NCBI GenBank assembly: GCA_016125005.1
Contig: WGMQ01000008.1
Location: 1-44,605, forward strand
Source: a bacterium
GTDB lineage: Bacteria > Sumerlaeota > Sumerlaeia > SLMS01
DNA length: 44,605 nucleotides
Reading direction: 5' to 3'
Shown: positions 9,030 to 17,113 of the stretch, in pieces
How the letters are laid out: every line of letters begins with the position of its first letter
How positions within the stretch are numbered: position 1 is the stretch's first letter
The notes under the pieces: generated by a model
What the model saw: the letters and a program-made list of their open reading frames with translations, nothing else
The model's database searches: none
What the model was told of the DNA's origin: nothing
Program-made: the position numbers and the translations under genes

Positions 9030-9533
9030 ATGAAACGTCTCCTGCCTTCCCTGATCCTCATCCTCAGCGGCCTCTGGCTCGGCAGCCACATCGCCACGGG
9101 CCTCATCGGTGCTCCCGCCATGTTTCGGCTGGTTGACGAAGGCGTGCTGACCAGCGCCTCGGCGGGCACCGCGGCCGGCGCGCTTTTTCACGGCCAGATG
9201 CTGCTTTCCCAGATCATGCTCGTGCTGCTTGCCGCCACGATCTCCGCGGCGCGGCACGGCTTCGCCCCGCGCGCACGCACGGCCCTCACGGTGGCGCTCA
9301 TCGTCGCCGCGCTGCTGGTCCTTGCAGAGGTGCTCTGGATCACCCCGCAGATTCATCACCTGCGCGAGATCCTGCGCGAAGAGTTCGGAAGTGTGGCCGC
9401 GGCGCCGAAGGACTTCCCTGCGCGCCGCACCTTTGGGATGCTCCACGGACTGTCGATGCTGAGGGCGCTCGGCGAGATGATCTGCGCGGCGACCGTGGCG
9501 ATTGCGGGGGCGGTCGGTCGCCGCGAAAACTAG
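9030..9533 (+). CDS. Small polytopic membrane protein (DUF4149/TMEM205-like)
   Basis: The 167-residue protein has four predicted membrane helices (near residues 5-25, 50-75, 85-105 and 140-162). The pattern GLWLGSHIATGLIGAPAMFRL, a mid HGQ(M), and a C-terminal HGLSMLRALGEMI resembles the DUF4149 group, whose function is unknown. It starts 14 nt after the kinase stop. A GTG at 9012, overlapping that stop as GTGA, is an alternative start that would add six residues. It is probably co-transcribed with the two-component genes. Its stop codon overlaps the stop of the convergent ABC exporter gene (shared CTAG). Confidence 0.75.
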   Translation: MKRLLPSLILILSGLWLGSHIATGLIGAPAMFRLVDEGVLTSASAGTAAGALFHGQMLLSQIMLVLLAATISAARHGFAPRARTALTVALIVAALLVLAEVLWITPQIHHLREILREEFGSVAAAPKDFPARRTFGMLHGLSMLRALGEMICAATVAIAGAVGRREN

Positions 9534-11314
9534 GCGATGCTCTGGAGAGCCACGAGCCGCGCGTAGGTGCGCCCGCCGCGGACCAATTCGTCGTGGGTGC
9601 CGTCCTCCACGATGCGGCCGCGATCGAAGACCAGGATGCGATCCGCCGTGCGCACGGTGCTGAGGCGATGCGCGATGACAAAAGTCGTGCGACCCACCAT
9701 GAGCCGTTCAAGCGCCTCCTGCACGGCGCGCTCGCTCTCGCTGTCCAGTGCCGAGGTTGCCTCGTCGAGGATCAGGAGCCGCGGATTGCGGAGCAGGGCG
9801 CGAGCAATGGCGATGCGCTGCTTCTGTCCGCCGGAGAGTCGCAGGCCACGGTCGCCGATTTCCGTCTCGTACCCGCGGTCGAGCGCCGTGATGAAGTCGT
9901 GGGCGTTGGCCTGTCGCGCCGCTTCCTCCACGCGGGCCAGGTCCACGTTCTCGCCGAGGCCATGCGTGAGGTTCTGCAGGATCGTCCCGTTGAAGAGGAA
10001 AGTCTCCTGGGTCACGATGCCGACCTGACGGCGGAGGCTGCGGAGGTTCACCGAGGCCAGGTCGTGCCCGTCCACCATGATCTGACCAGCGGTGGTCTTG
10101 TATAGACCGAGCAGCAGCTTGATGAAGGTGGTCTTTCCCGCGCCGCTTTCACCTACCAGCGCCACGCGCTGATGCGGCTGCACGGAGAGGTTGAGTCCAT
10201 CCATGATGGTGCGTTCGCTCGTCGGGTAGCGGAAGGATACGTCGCGCAGCTCGATGCGGCCCTCGATGGCGGGAAGGTCCGGCTTCCCCTCGTTCTCTTC
10301 GATATCGGGGTGATGGAGGATCTCATTGATCGAGCGCATGGCCTCCGCGGCCGCGTGGATCTGCGGCAACTGGGCGAGCACCGCGGCCACGTTCCCGACG
10401 GTCATGCCGACGAAGGTGATGAACATCACCACCTGACCGATGGTCATGCTTCCTTCGATCACCAGCCAGCCGCCCGCAATGACGACGAGCACGTTGACGA
10501 TCTGGCTGGTGGCCCAAATCTGGGCGCCGAGGAGCGACGAACGCCAGTCGGTCATCACACCGACCTCGCGCACCTGACTGAGCGTCCTGCCAACCTTCTG
10601 CAGGTCTTCCATCTCGGTGGCATGGGCGCGAGAGAGCGGAAGCATCACGATCATCTCGCTCACTTCCGCGTTGAGCTTCTCCTGTTCGATGCGCAGGTGG
10701 CGGTACTTCTCCTCCACCTTGCGCTTCATCACAAGATGCTGGGTCCAGACCACCGGAAGGAACAGCGCCACCAGAAGGAGGAAGGCCGGCTCGTTCGAAG
10801 CGATGACGCCGATCGAAACCAGCGCGGTCAGGATCGGTATATACATGGACTCGGCGGTGATGTGGGCCAGCAGGTCGACCTTCTCCACGTCCTGCATGAC
10901 CTTGCTGTGCAGCCGCCCCGACTGGGCGCTGTCGTGATAGGCGAAGGACAAGTGCTGGATGCGGGTGCAGAGCTTCGAGCGGAGGCGCGTGGCCACATCA
11001 CGGCGCAGGCGACCGAGCATGGTGGCGGTCAGCGGGCCGATCGCCATGTTGGAGATCAGGAGCGACATCATCCCGACCAGGCAAAGGAGCAACCCCACCT
11101 TGTCGCCCGCGGGAATGACGGTGTCGAGCACGTACCCGATATAGATCGGGAGCACGAGCACCGGCGAGTGGCGGAAAACGAGGATGAGGGCTAGAAGCGC
11201 GACACGACCCGCGACAGGTCGATACTCCGCATAGTAGGAGAGAAGGGGGTGGCGGGCGGCCCACGCCGCCTGACGTGCCTCCGGCACCGGTGACGACGAA
11301 AAAGCGACCTTCAA
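9530..11314 (-). CDS. ABC exporter half-transporter (MsbA/MDR type)
   Basis: The 594-residue protein has a six-helix exporter membrane domain (about residues 35-325) fused to an ATPase domain (about 350-590). The ATPase carries Walker A GESGAGKTT, a Q-loop TQETF, the signature LSGGQKQRIAIARALL, Walker B LLILDEATSALDSE and the H-loop VIAHRLST. Proteins of this layout work as homodimers or heterodimers exporting lipids, drugs or peptides. No second half-transporter lies beside it, which favours a homodimer. The substrate cannot be read from the sequence. The gene runs convergent to the kinase operon, overlapping its last gene by 4 nt. Confidence 0.92.
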   Translation of the reverse strand: MKVAFSSSPVPEARQAAWAARHPLLSYYAEYRPVAGRVALLALILVFRHSPVLVLPIYIGYVLDTVIPAGDKVGLLLCLVGMMSLLISNMAIGPLTATMLGRLRRDVATRLRSKLCTRIQHLSFAYHDSAQSGRLHSKVMQDVEKVDLLAHITAESMYIPILTALVSIGVIASNEPAFLLLVALFLPVVWTQHLVMKRKVEEKYRHLRIEQEKLNAEVSEMIVMLPLSRAHATEMEDLQKVGRTLSQVREVGVMTDWRSSLLGAQIWATSQIVNVLVVIAGGWLVIEGSMTIGQVVMFITFVGMTVGNVAAVLAQLPQIHAAAEAMRSINEILHHPDIEENEGKPDLPAIEGRIELRDVSFRYPTSERTIMDGLNLSVQPHQRVALVGESGAGKTTFIKLLLGLYKTTAGQIMVDGHDLASVNLRSLRRQVGIVTQETFLFNGTILQNLTHGLGENVDLARVEEAARQANAHDFITALDRGYETEIGDRGLRLSGGQKQRIAIARALLRNPRLLILDEATSALDSESERAVQEALERLMVGRTTFVIAHRLSTVRTADRILVFDRGRIVEDGTHDELVRGGRTYARLVALQSIA

Positions 11315-11354
11315 GGCGACTCCTCAGGTTACGACGTGGGGGAGGATGCTCAAA

Positions 11355-11382
11355 GGCCCCCTGCCGGTCAAGGCAGGAGGCC
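11355..11382 (-). terminator. Hairpin terminator downstream of the 11421-11882 gene
   Basis: On the minus strand GGCCTCCTGCC pairs with GGCAGGGGGCC (11 positions, one mismatch) around a six-base loop and is followed by TTTG. It lies 39 nt after the stop of the small unknown gene and before the start of the next minus-strand gene. The short T run makes it a moderate terminator candidate. Confidence 0.5.
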
Positions 11383-11420
11383 CAAAATGCCTAAGGATGG
11401 TTGCGGCGGAGCCGTCTCTC

Positions 11421-11882
11421 TTACTGAGCGGCGGCGCGGCGCTGACGGGCCAGATACCAGGCCCCGAAGTGCTTCTCGAACCACGTGCGGAGAGCCCCGG
11501 CTTCGGGATCCTCCGGGTGACGCTCGCGCCAGATGTCCCGCCCGGCCTTCTCGGCCTCCAGCCACTTGAACTTCTTCACTTCGGCCATCATCTCCGAGAA
11601 CTCTTCATCGGAAACGGGAACGCGAAGCCCAAGGCGGTCCTCAAAGTGCGAGCGAACTTCCGTCGGGTCGGGATCGCTCAGGAACAGGTGGCGGAAGAAG
11701 TTCTTCACGCCCCCCAGTTTCAGGTACTTGCTGATTTCACTGAACGCGATGGTGGCAGCGAACGGTTGGGCATTTCCCCAGAGAGCCATTTGGTAGAGGC
11801 TGACTTCCGGGAAGTAATCGCCATCTCGTTCCTGCTTGTCCAGGTAACGTAGAATGCGCTGCTCCAGCGGGTCGTACAACAT
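11421..11882 (-). CDS. Conserved-looking hypothetical protein, 153 aa
   Basis: I do not recognise the family. The product is soluble, charged and mostly helical, with no signal peptide or membrane helix. The first part (MLYDPLEQRILRYLDKQ) looks like a helical or winged-helix opening. The middle is rich in Phe and Lys (KLGGVKNFFRHLFLSD) and the end is aromatic and basic (WFEKHFGAWYLARQRR). Codon use fits the neighbours, supporting a real gene. It is followed by a hairpin terminator and preceded by a 380-bp AT-rich spacer, so it is probably transcribed alone. Confidence 0.65.
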   Translation of the reverse strand: MLYDPLEQRILRYLDKQERDGDYFPEVSLYQMALWGNAQPFAATIAFSEISKYLKLGGVKNFFRHLFLSDPDPTEVRSHFEDRLGLRVPVSDEEFSEMMAEVKKFKWLEAEKAGRDIWRERHPEDPEAGALRTWFEKHFGAWYLARQRRAAAQ

Positions 11883-11979
11883 CGTGTGAGTCTCTTTCGT
11901 CGGGTGGCTCGGGCGGTGGTCATTGCCGTCCGGCGGTTTCGGGTGGCGGCGCCGTTCTGCTGCACCTGCCGCCGACGAG

Positions 11980-11989
11980 ATTGCGCAAT
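11980..11989. promoter_or_regulatory. Perfect palindrome ATTGCGCAAT, operator-like
   Basis: A 10-bp perfect palindrome lies about 100 nt upstream of the minus-strand start at 11882. A related core (ATTGCGCA) recurs about 90 nt farther upstream within 12072-12079. Two copies of the same core in one promoter region suggest binding of a dimeric regulator, though no regulator gene is adjacent. Confidence 0.35.
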
Positions 11990-12038
11990 GGGCGTGCCAT
12001 CACGGTCAAGCGCTCCCCGACAAAACCGGACAAAACAT

Positions 12039-12063
12039 CAATAAAAACCCAGTCCTTTTATTG
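12039..12063. repeat. Inverted repeat CAATAAAA/TTTTATTG
   Basis: Two 8-bp arms (12039-12046 and 12056-12063) pair perfectly around a nine-base loop and run directly into the near-palindrome at 12062-12079. On the minus strand the hairpin could close the transcript of the repeat-protein gene, which ends at 12263. An A/T-only stem of this kind is weak, so a protein-binding site is equally possible. Confidence 0.4.
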
Positions 12064-12262
12064 TGCAATTGATTGCGCAGTCTTGATCTGATTCGAGTTA
12101 CAAACCGTCGTTGGACCGAGATAAAAACGACGTCCACAAGCGCTCTCGAAGCGACGGATTCAAAGGCCTGCCGTTGATGGATTCGAGCAACTGCATCGGG
12201 TGCGGCCGAAAGTACCCAACTTGGTGTCAGGCGGCTCACATCGCACACCCAAATGGCCCAAT

Positions 12263-14302
12263 TCAGAGACTATTTGGCAGCTTGAGTCTCCACTCACGAC
12301 GGCTCTTTTCAGCCGCGCGGAGGTTCTTCTCGTCTTCCTTCCCGGGAGCGGTCCGGGGAACGGTGCGAAAGACAGGGGACCAATCTCCGTCAATGCCGGC
12401 CCCGCGCTCGGAGGGGAGGCGCAACTCCGGATAGTCGGCGGCCCCGCGCCACAGCGCGTTGTCGGCGGGACCGGGGCGGGGCGTTTCGTAGCGATCCACT
12501 CCTCCTCCGTCCAGGAACAGCCCCAGCGCCGGGCTCTCCTCGCGGGCGGTGCCATAGTGGGTGATCCGCGCCGATCCGAAGCCATGGCCCGCCTTGTCGA
12601 GCAGTGTGTAGCGATCGTCTCCACCATTGTCGCAAAAGATCGCCACGCCACCGTCATGGGCGCCGCCTATGCCGAGGTTGCGGGCGCTATACCGATCATC
12701 ACCGGCTTCGTCGACCAGCACCGCGACCGAGCCATCATGTGCCGCGGCGATGGATGTGTAGTGACTGGCTGTATAGACATCGTTCCCGCCGCGGTCGATC
12801 AGGACGCCCGCTGCCCGATGCGCTCCCGCCGCCATGCCATACCAGGGAGCTGTATAGACATCGTCGCCGGCATTGTCGACCAATGCGCCAAGCCCTTCGT
12901 AGAATCCGGAGCCCTGGGCGAACACATCCGCCTCGTACCGATCGGCCCCGGCTACATCAATGAGGACGCCCACACCGCCCGACACCGACCGTCCGTCGGA
13001 CAAGTCGGCGCGCAGGCCCCAGCCACAGCCCTGGCCCTGGCTGCTATTGCGACCCGGCAGCTGGGGGGAATTGCGCAGCACGGGTCCACCGGTCATCGCA
13101 TAGACATCATCCCCGGAAAGATCGAGCAGGACTGCCGCTCCACGAGGCCCGCCGGAGGCCTCCGCCATTGTTAGCGATTTGTATAGATCGTTGCCGCCAC
13201 GATCCACCAGGAGTGCCGCTCCAGCGATGGCAGCCGCCTGGGAGAAACGCTGGCTTGTATAGACGTCGTTCCCACCACCTTCATAGAGGAGCGATGCGCC
13301 GAATAGCGCCGCGGATTGGCTGGCTCCAGAGCCTTCATAGCGGTCGTTTCCACCGCGATCCCAAAGCACCCCGACGCCAAGAATACCCCGTGCCACGGCA
13401 CCGGTATAGACATCGTCCCCGGCATTGTCTATAATTGTGGAAACCCGTGCTCCGCGCTCGCGACCGGAGACCTCAAGACGATCATTCCCGTATAGATCGA
13501 TAGACAGGAGCGGCGCGACTCCGCTCCAGGAATCGTCGGTCTTTCCCGTGCTCACGCGAACGAGTCCATGCCGGGTCTCGACGGAGAACGAGACTTCAGG
13601 CAACTCCGGCGATGATGCGAGATAGTCGTCGAAGTCCTCGACTGCGGCGGTCAGATCGAGCAGCCCTCCAACCAGTGCCTCGTATTCGATACGGTCGACA
13701 AGAATGCGATAGTCCAACACGTCGTCGGAGAAGCGTGATTCGAAGACCTGCTCCTGCAGCATGTCGGCGGTCAGTTCCCTGGGAAGATCGCGGAAGGCGC
13801 GGTTCAGAAAGCTGTCGGCCTGAAGCGATGCGACCACCAGGCGGGCCACCTCGGCACGAAACCGCAGCGGCATCTGTTCCATCGTGGGGAGACCAGAAGC
13901 ATCGCCACCTGCCATGCCGATGGCCCAGGCGAGCGGATCATCCTGGCGAACCATCTCTCGGTCGAGCACCGCCAAGGGGTTGTCGAGGTAGCCCCGGGCG
14001 ATGTCGGCCCCGGCCAGGCCGCCCGTGTACATGACGAGCCGGTGGACCGAGTCGCTGCGGTCCACGAAGCGCCTCTCCATCGTGCCGACGCGCCAGGCAA
14101 GGCGCATGGGCTCGGCCAGCGCCGCCCTCAGGAGAGGGCTCTGATGATCGCGGTCGCGCGAGTTCAGCAGCGCCAGCGGATCCGCGCGCAACTCAGCCCG
14201 GTCGACGCCCAGTTCCTCGACCAGTCGATCGATCGGATCCTGCGCCGATGCTCCTCCCGCCATCAACAAGAGCCAGCCGACCGCTGCGACGCATGATCTC
14301 AT
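12263..14302 (-). CDS. Exported protein with about eleven GG(D/N)DxY repeats
   Basis: The 679-residue product starts with a signal peptide (SCVAAVGWLLLMAGGASAQ). The start at 14302 overlaps the upstream stop as ATGA; a longer frame to 14599 lies inside the upstream gene and has no signal. Residues about 25-285 are a helical region without a recognised domain. Residues about 285-605 hold some eleven copies of a unit of roughly 26-28 residues, consensus hydrophobic-(L/I)-hydrophobic-D-x-(G/A)-G-(D/N)-D-x-Y, for example VLIDRGGNDVYTA and VLVDEAGDDRYSA. The repeats recall the calcium-binding GGxGxD of RTX proteins but with a threefold longer period. I infer a secreted or periplasmic beta-solenoid, perhaps metal-binding. 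Confidence 0.75.
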   Translation of the reverse strand: MRSCVAAVGWLLLMAGGASAQDPIDRLVEELGVDRAELRADPLALLNSRDRDHQSPLLRAALAEPMRLAWRVGTMERRFVDRSDSVHRLVMYTGGLAGADIARGYLDNPLAVLDREMVRQDDPLAWAIGMAGGDASGLPTMEQMPLRFRAEVARLVVASLQADSFLNRAFRDLPRELTADMLQEQVFESRFSDDVLDYRILVDRIEYEALVGGLLDLTAAVEDFDDYLASSPELPEVSFSVETRHGLVRVSTGKTDDSWSGVAPLLSIDLYGNDRLEVSGRERGARVSTIIDNAGDDVYTGAVARGILGVGVLWDRGGNDRYEGSGASQSAALFGASLLYEGGGNDVYTSQRFSQAAAIAGAALLVDRGGNDLYKSLTMAEASGGPRGAAVLLDLSGDDVYAMTGGPVLRNSPQLPGRNSSQGQGCGWGLRADLSDGRSVSGGVGVLIDVAGADRYEADVFAQGSGFYEGLGALVDNAGDDVYTAPWYGMAAGAHRAAGVLIDRGGNDVYTASHYTSIAAAHDGSVAVLVDEAGDDRYSARNLGIGGAHDGGVAIFCDNGGDDRYTLLDKAGHGFGSARITHYGTAREESPALGLFLDGGGVDRYETPRPGPADNALWRGAADYPELRLPSERGAGIDGDWSPVFRTVPRTAPGKEDEKNLRAAEKSRREWRLKLPNSL

Positions 14303-15510
14303 GACTGCGGAAAGCGCAGGATCGCCAGTGGCCCCGCCGTGGAATCGGTCACCAGTTGCAGTTCCAGCGTGATGGGATTCGCGCTTGGGCCCGCCTTGAG
14401 GCGTCCGTGGCGCACCAGTCCCGTGGGGTCGCTCGCCGTGGAATCGTTGAGCAGGAACCCGATGAGAGCGAAGACGCGCGGGACGAAGGACGCGTCGCCC
14501 ACCTCGCGAACCTGCGGGGTGCCGCTGACGCTCGTCGTCACCAAAAGGTTGCCATCGCCAACCGTGATGCGTGCCTCGGGAGCGCCCTGTTGGCAGCACT
14601 GGGCCACCAGCGACTGAAGCCCCTCAACCGCGTCCGTTGCCTCATCGAAGGGGCAGCACGGCTCCTCTGGGCGAATCGCGGCGAGGATCTCCTCGGAGAG
14701 TTCCTCGATGGCCGTGGGCGTGAGCGAACCGAAGAGATTCTCGGCCAGATAGTAGGTGTGGGGAGATGGAGCGCGGCCGCTCTTCTCGATCGCTGCCCGG
14801 GCAACCTCCAGCGCCGCCTGCACAAAATCGTCATCGCCGTGATGATATGTCTTCTCGATGGCGGCCAGCACGACCTCGTCTGGAGCGGCCTCCACCACGA
14901 TCTCGCGACCGGTCAGGATCTCCAATGGCGCCATGAGTCGGCGCTCGTTGCCCTGGCGCACGGCGATCCGGAGCTTGCCGTCACTTGTCATGCCGAGTGG
15001 CGCCGCGTTGTAGCGAAGCGCCAGCAGCCGGGGGAGCACGAGCGCCAGGCGATCCGCGCCGCGTGGGCCGTGGGCGCCAGCCATCATTTCATGGTGCTGG
15101 AGCGTTCCCACCAGACCGGGCCAGTCCTTCAGGATTTCATCGATGGCCGCGCGGGCTTCGGCGCGGACGACCGGGTCGGCGTCCTCGGATTCGATGCGAT
15201 CCAGCGCAGTCAGGGCCTCGCGCGCGCGAATCCATCCCATCGCGTTGCACGCCGATCGCCTGAGCCGCGCATGGGGGCTTTCCAGAAAGTTCAGGAGCAG
15301 TGCCTTGGCCGTGTGGCCGTGGGACTTTGCCAACAGCTCCACCAGCACCGCCACCTCCGGGTCGTGATCGTTCGACCGCAGGAACTCCAGCAGTGGCTCC
15401 CGAATCACTGGACCGAGACGCAGCAACTCCGCGAAAAGTTCCTCGCCTTCACCCGATGGACTCAGCGCTATCAGCTTGCGAAACTGGTGATCGTATGGAT
15501 AGGGAGGCAT
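14299..15510 (-). CDS. HEAT + MshEN + GspE-N2-like protein lacking the ATPase
   Basis: This 403-residue protein opens with HEAT-like helices (about 20-130, including PHARLRRSACNAMGWI and DPVVRAEARAAIDEIL). An MshEN-type segment follows (about 155-230: LVLPRLLALRYNAAPLGM, a DGKLRIAV strand, LEILTGREIVVEAAP, AIEKTYH). That fold binds c-di-GMP in MshE-like ATPases. The C-terminus (about 300-403: EARITVGDGNLLVTT...DGxx, GRLKAG..ITLELQLVTDSTAGPLAILRF) aligns by eye with the N2 domain of GspE/PilB, but the Walker motifs are absent and the protein ends there. It is probably a regulatory relative of secretion or pilus ATPases. It is translationally coupled (ATGA) to the exported repeat protein downstream. 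Confidence 0.7.
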   Translation of the reverse strand: MPPYPYDHQFRKLIALSPSGEGEELFAELLRLGPVIREPLLEFLRSNDHDPEVAVLVELLAKSHGHTAKALLLNFLESPHARLRRSACNAMGWIRAREALTALDRIESEDADPVVRAEARAAIDEILKDWPGLVGTLQHHEMMAGAHGPRGADRLALVLPRLLALRYNAAPLGMTSDGKLRIAVRQGNERRLMAPLEILTGREIVVEAAPDEVVLAAIEKTYHHGDDDFVQAALEVARAAIEKSGRAPSPHTYYLAENLFGSLTPTAIEELSEEILAAIRPEEPCCPFDEATDAVEGLQSLVAQCCQQGAPEARITVGDGNLLVTTSVSGTPQVREVGDASFVPRVFALIGFLLNDSTASDPTGLVRHGRLKAGPSANPITLELQLVTDSTAGPLAILRFPQS

Positions 15511-15705
15511 TTTCGGTTCCTGTTACTGACGCGATCCATGGTTCAACCCACGGGCATACCCTAGCGCGGTGAGCCGCGGGGGCAAGTCAAGCCGCTATGA
15601 AAGACCAAATCCGCCCGCCCCAAGTTTGCAAACCTTGAGTTGCGCCCAGCGTAGCCGACGCCCCAGCGTTTGCCCAGACTTCTCCCTGTGGATGTGTGAT
15701 TTCGA

Positions 15706-17112
15706 ATGAGTTCCATCCTGACCATCATCATCCCATGCTACAACGAGGTGACCACCCTCGAGCGCCTCGTCGACCGCGTGCTGGATGCCCCGCTTCCCGA
15801 GGGAATCGAGCGCCAAGTGATCGTGGTGGACGACGGTAGCCGCGACGGCACGGATCGGGTTCTCCGCAAGATTGAATCGCGGGTTCATCTGGTGGTGCGT
15901 CACGGTCGCAACCGCGGCAAGGGAGCCGCCATCCGTACCGGACTCCAGCACGCCACCGGCGACTTCCTCATCGTTCAGGACGCCGACCTTGAGTATGATC
16001 CTCGAGAATATCCGCGCCTTCTCGCCCCCCTTCTCGAGGACGATGCGGACGTGGTCTACGGATCCCGCTTCCTCTCCGGCGACAGCCGCCGCGTGCTTTA
16101 TTTCTGGCACTCGCTCGGTAACCGGATGCTGACGCTGCTCTCCAATGCCTGCAGCAACCTGAACCTGACGGACATGGAAACCTGCTACAAAATGTTCCGG
16201 CGATCCGCGCTGGAAGGGATCATCATCGAGGAGAATCGTTTCGGGTTCGAGCCGGAGATCACCGCCAAGCTCGCGCGAAAGCGAGTCCGCTTCGTGGAGA
16301 TTGGCATCCGTTACCGGGGACGCACCTACGGCCAGGGAAAGAAAATCGGTATCAAGGACGCCCTTAGCGCCGTCCGCTGCATCCTCAAGTATTCCTTCCT
16401 GAAGACCAAGGAGGACGTGGGCCGCCAGACGCTGGAGAGGCTTGAAACCTACGGCGGATACGCGAAGCTCATCATGCAGCAACTCGGCCCCCACATTGGT
16501 GATCGGGTCCTGGAGTTCGGAAGCGGCATCGGCTCCCTCGGGCGACTCATCATGGATCGCGACCACGTCTTCCTGACGGACTTCCGGCAAGCCTATGTGG
16601 ACGAACTGAACCGCGAGTTCGGTGCCCTAGATCATGTCACCGTCATGCAGATGGACATCACCCAGCCACCCGAGTGGCTGGCAGGCGAGAGGATCGACAC
16701 GGTCTTCTCCTCAAACGTGGTCGAGCACATCAAGGACGACCTCGCTGCATTGAAGGGGGCCTACGATATTCTCCAGCCCGGGGGCACCATCGTCATTCTG
16801 GTTCCCGCCTTCCCACAGCTATACACCAAGATGGATCACAACCTGGAACACTTTCGGCGCTACACGAAATCGACGCTTTCGCGACGACTCCGCGATGCCG
16901 GGTTCATCGTCGAGGAGGCCTGGTACTTCAACATGGTCGGTGCCATTGGTTGGTGGGTTGCTGGCAACGTGTTCCGACAGGGGGAGATCGGGGACAGCAG
17001 CGTGCTGATCCACAGCATCATCGAGCCGGTATCCCGATTCGTCGACCGCTGCTTCGGGACAGATCGTCCCTTTGGCCTCAGCCTGATCGCCGTGGCGCGC
17101 AAGCCCGAATAA
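15706..17112 (+). CDS. Fused family 2 glycosyltransferase and SAM methyltransferase
   Basis: The 468-residue protein has two enzymes in one chain. Residues 1-225 are a GT2 domain of the dolichyl-phosphate mannose synthase type: [29 protein letters not shown], the DxD-like [10 protein letters not shown], and YGSRF. Residues about 240-465 are a class I methyltransferase with motif I at 270-276 (EFGSGIG), the [11 protein letters not shown] acidic loop, FSSNVVEHI and the [22 protein letters not shown] pattern found in SAM methyltransferases. It likely builds or decorates a lipid-linked or surface glycan. It is divergent from the HEAT/MshEN gene and its stop is 1 nt from the fabH stop. No other glycan genes are adjacent. 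Confidence 0.9.
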   Translation: MSSILTIIIPCYNEVTTLERLVDRVLDAPLPEGIERQVIVVDDGSRDGTDRVLRKIESRVHLVVRHGRNRGKGAAIRTGLQHATGDFLIVQDADLEYDPREYPRLLAPLLEDDADVVYGSRFLSGDSRRVLYFWHSLGNRMLTLLSNACSNLNLTDMETCYKMFRRSALEGIIIEENRFGFEPEITAKLARKRVRFVEIGIRYRGRTYGQGKKIGIKDALSAVRCILKYSFLKTKEDVGRQTLERLETYGGYAKLIMQQLGPHIGDRVLEFGSGIGSLGRLIMDRDHVFLTDFRQAYVDELNREFGALDHVTVMQMDITQPPEWLAGERIDTVFSSNVVEHIKDDLAALKGAYDILQPGGTIVILVPAFPQLYTKMDHNLEHFRRYTKSTLSRRLRDAGFIVEEAWYFNMVGAIGWWVAGNVFRQGEIGDSSVLIHSIIEPVSRFVDRCFGTDRPFGLSLIAVARKPE

Positions 17113-17113
17113 A

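Larger units (their letters stand above)
11883..12262. other. AT-rich, palindrome-rich spacer without a gene
   Basis: No convincing reading frame is present; a 107-codon frame starting at 12111 has no family features and runs into the next gene. The spacer is clearly more AT-rich than its surroundings at 12000-12130. It holds a 10-bp perfect palindrome ATTGCGCAAT (11980-11989), a near-tandem CGACAAAACCGGACAAAAC (about 12018-12036), a perfect inverted repeat CAATAAAA/TTTTATTG (12039-12063) and the near-palindrome TGTGCAATTGATTGCGCA (12062-12079). It must contain the promoter of the minus-strand gene starting at 11882 and the 3' end of the repeat-protein transcript. Confidence 0.6.

Noticed and set aside
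12111..12434. 107-codon plus-strand frame with Cys residues near the AT-rich island
   Set aside because: It overlaps the end of the repeat-protein gene, has no ribosome-binding site and no family signal; the CIGCGRKYPTWC cysteines alone are not enough.
12263..13440. The regularly spaced GTATAGAC copies as a CRISPR or DNA tandem array
   Set aside because: The spacing follows the protein repeat unit and the bases between copies change with the codons; they encode the Val-Tyr-Thr of the repeats and there are no spacers.
12263..14302. RTX toxin identity for the GG(D/N)DxY repeat protein
   Set aside because: RTX repeats have a nine-residue period and a C-terminal type I secretion signal; here the period is 26-28 residues and a Sec signal peptide is present.
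14303..14599. N-terminal extension of the GG(D/N)DxY repeat protein
   Set aside because: It lies wholly inside the upstream gene, has no family features, and a perfect signal peptide begins at 14302 with ATGA coupling.
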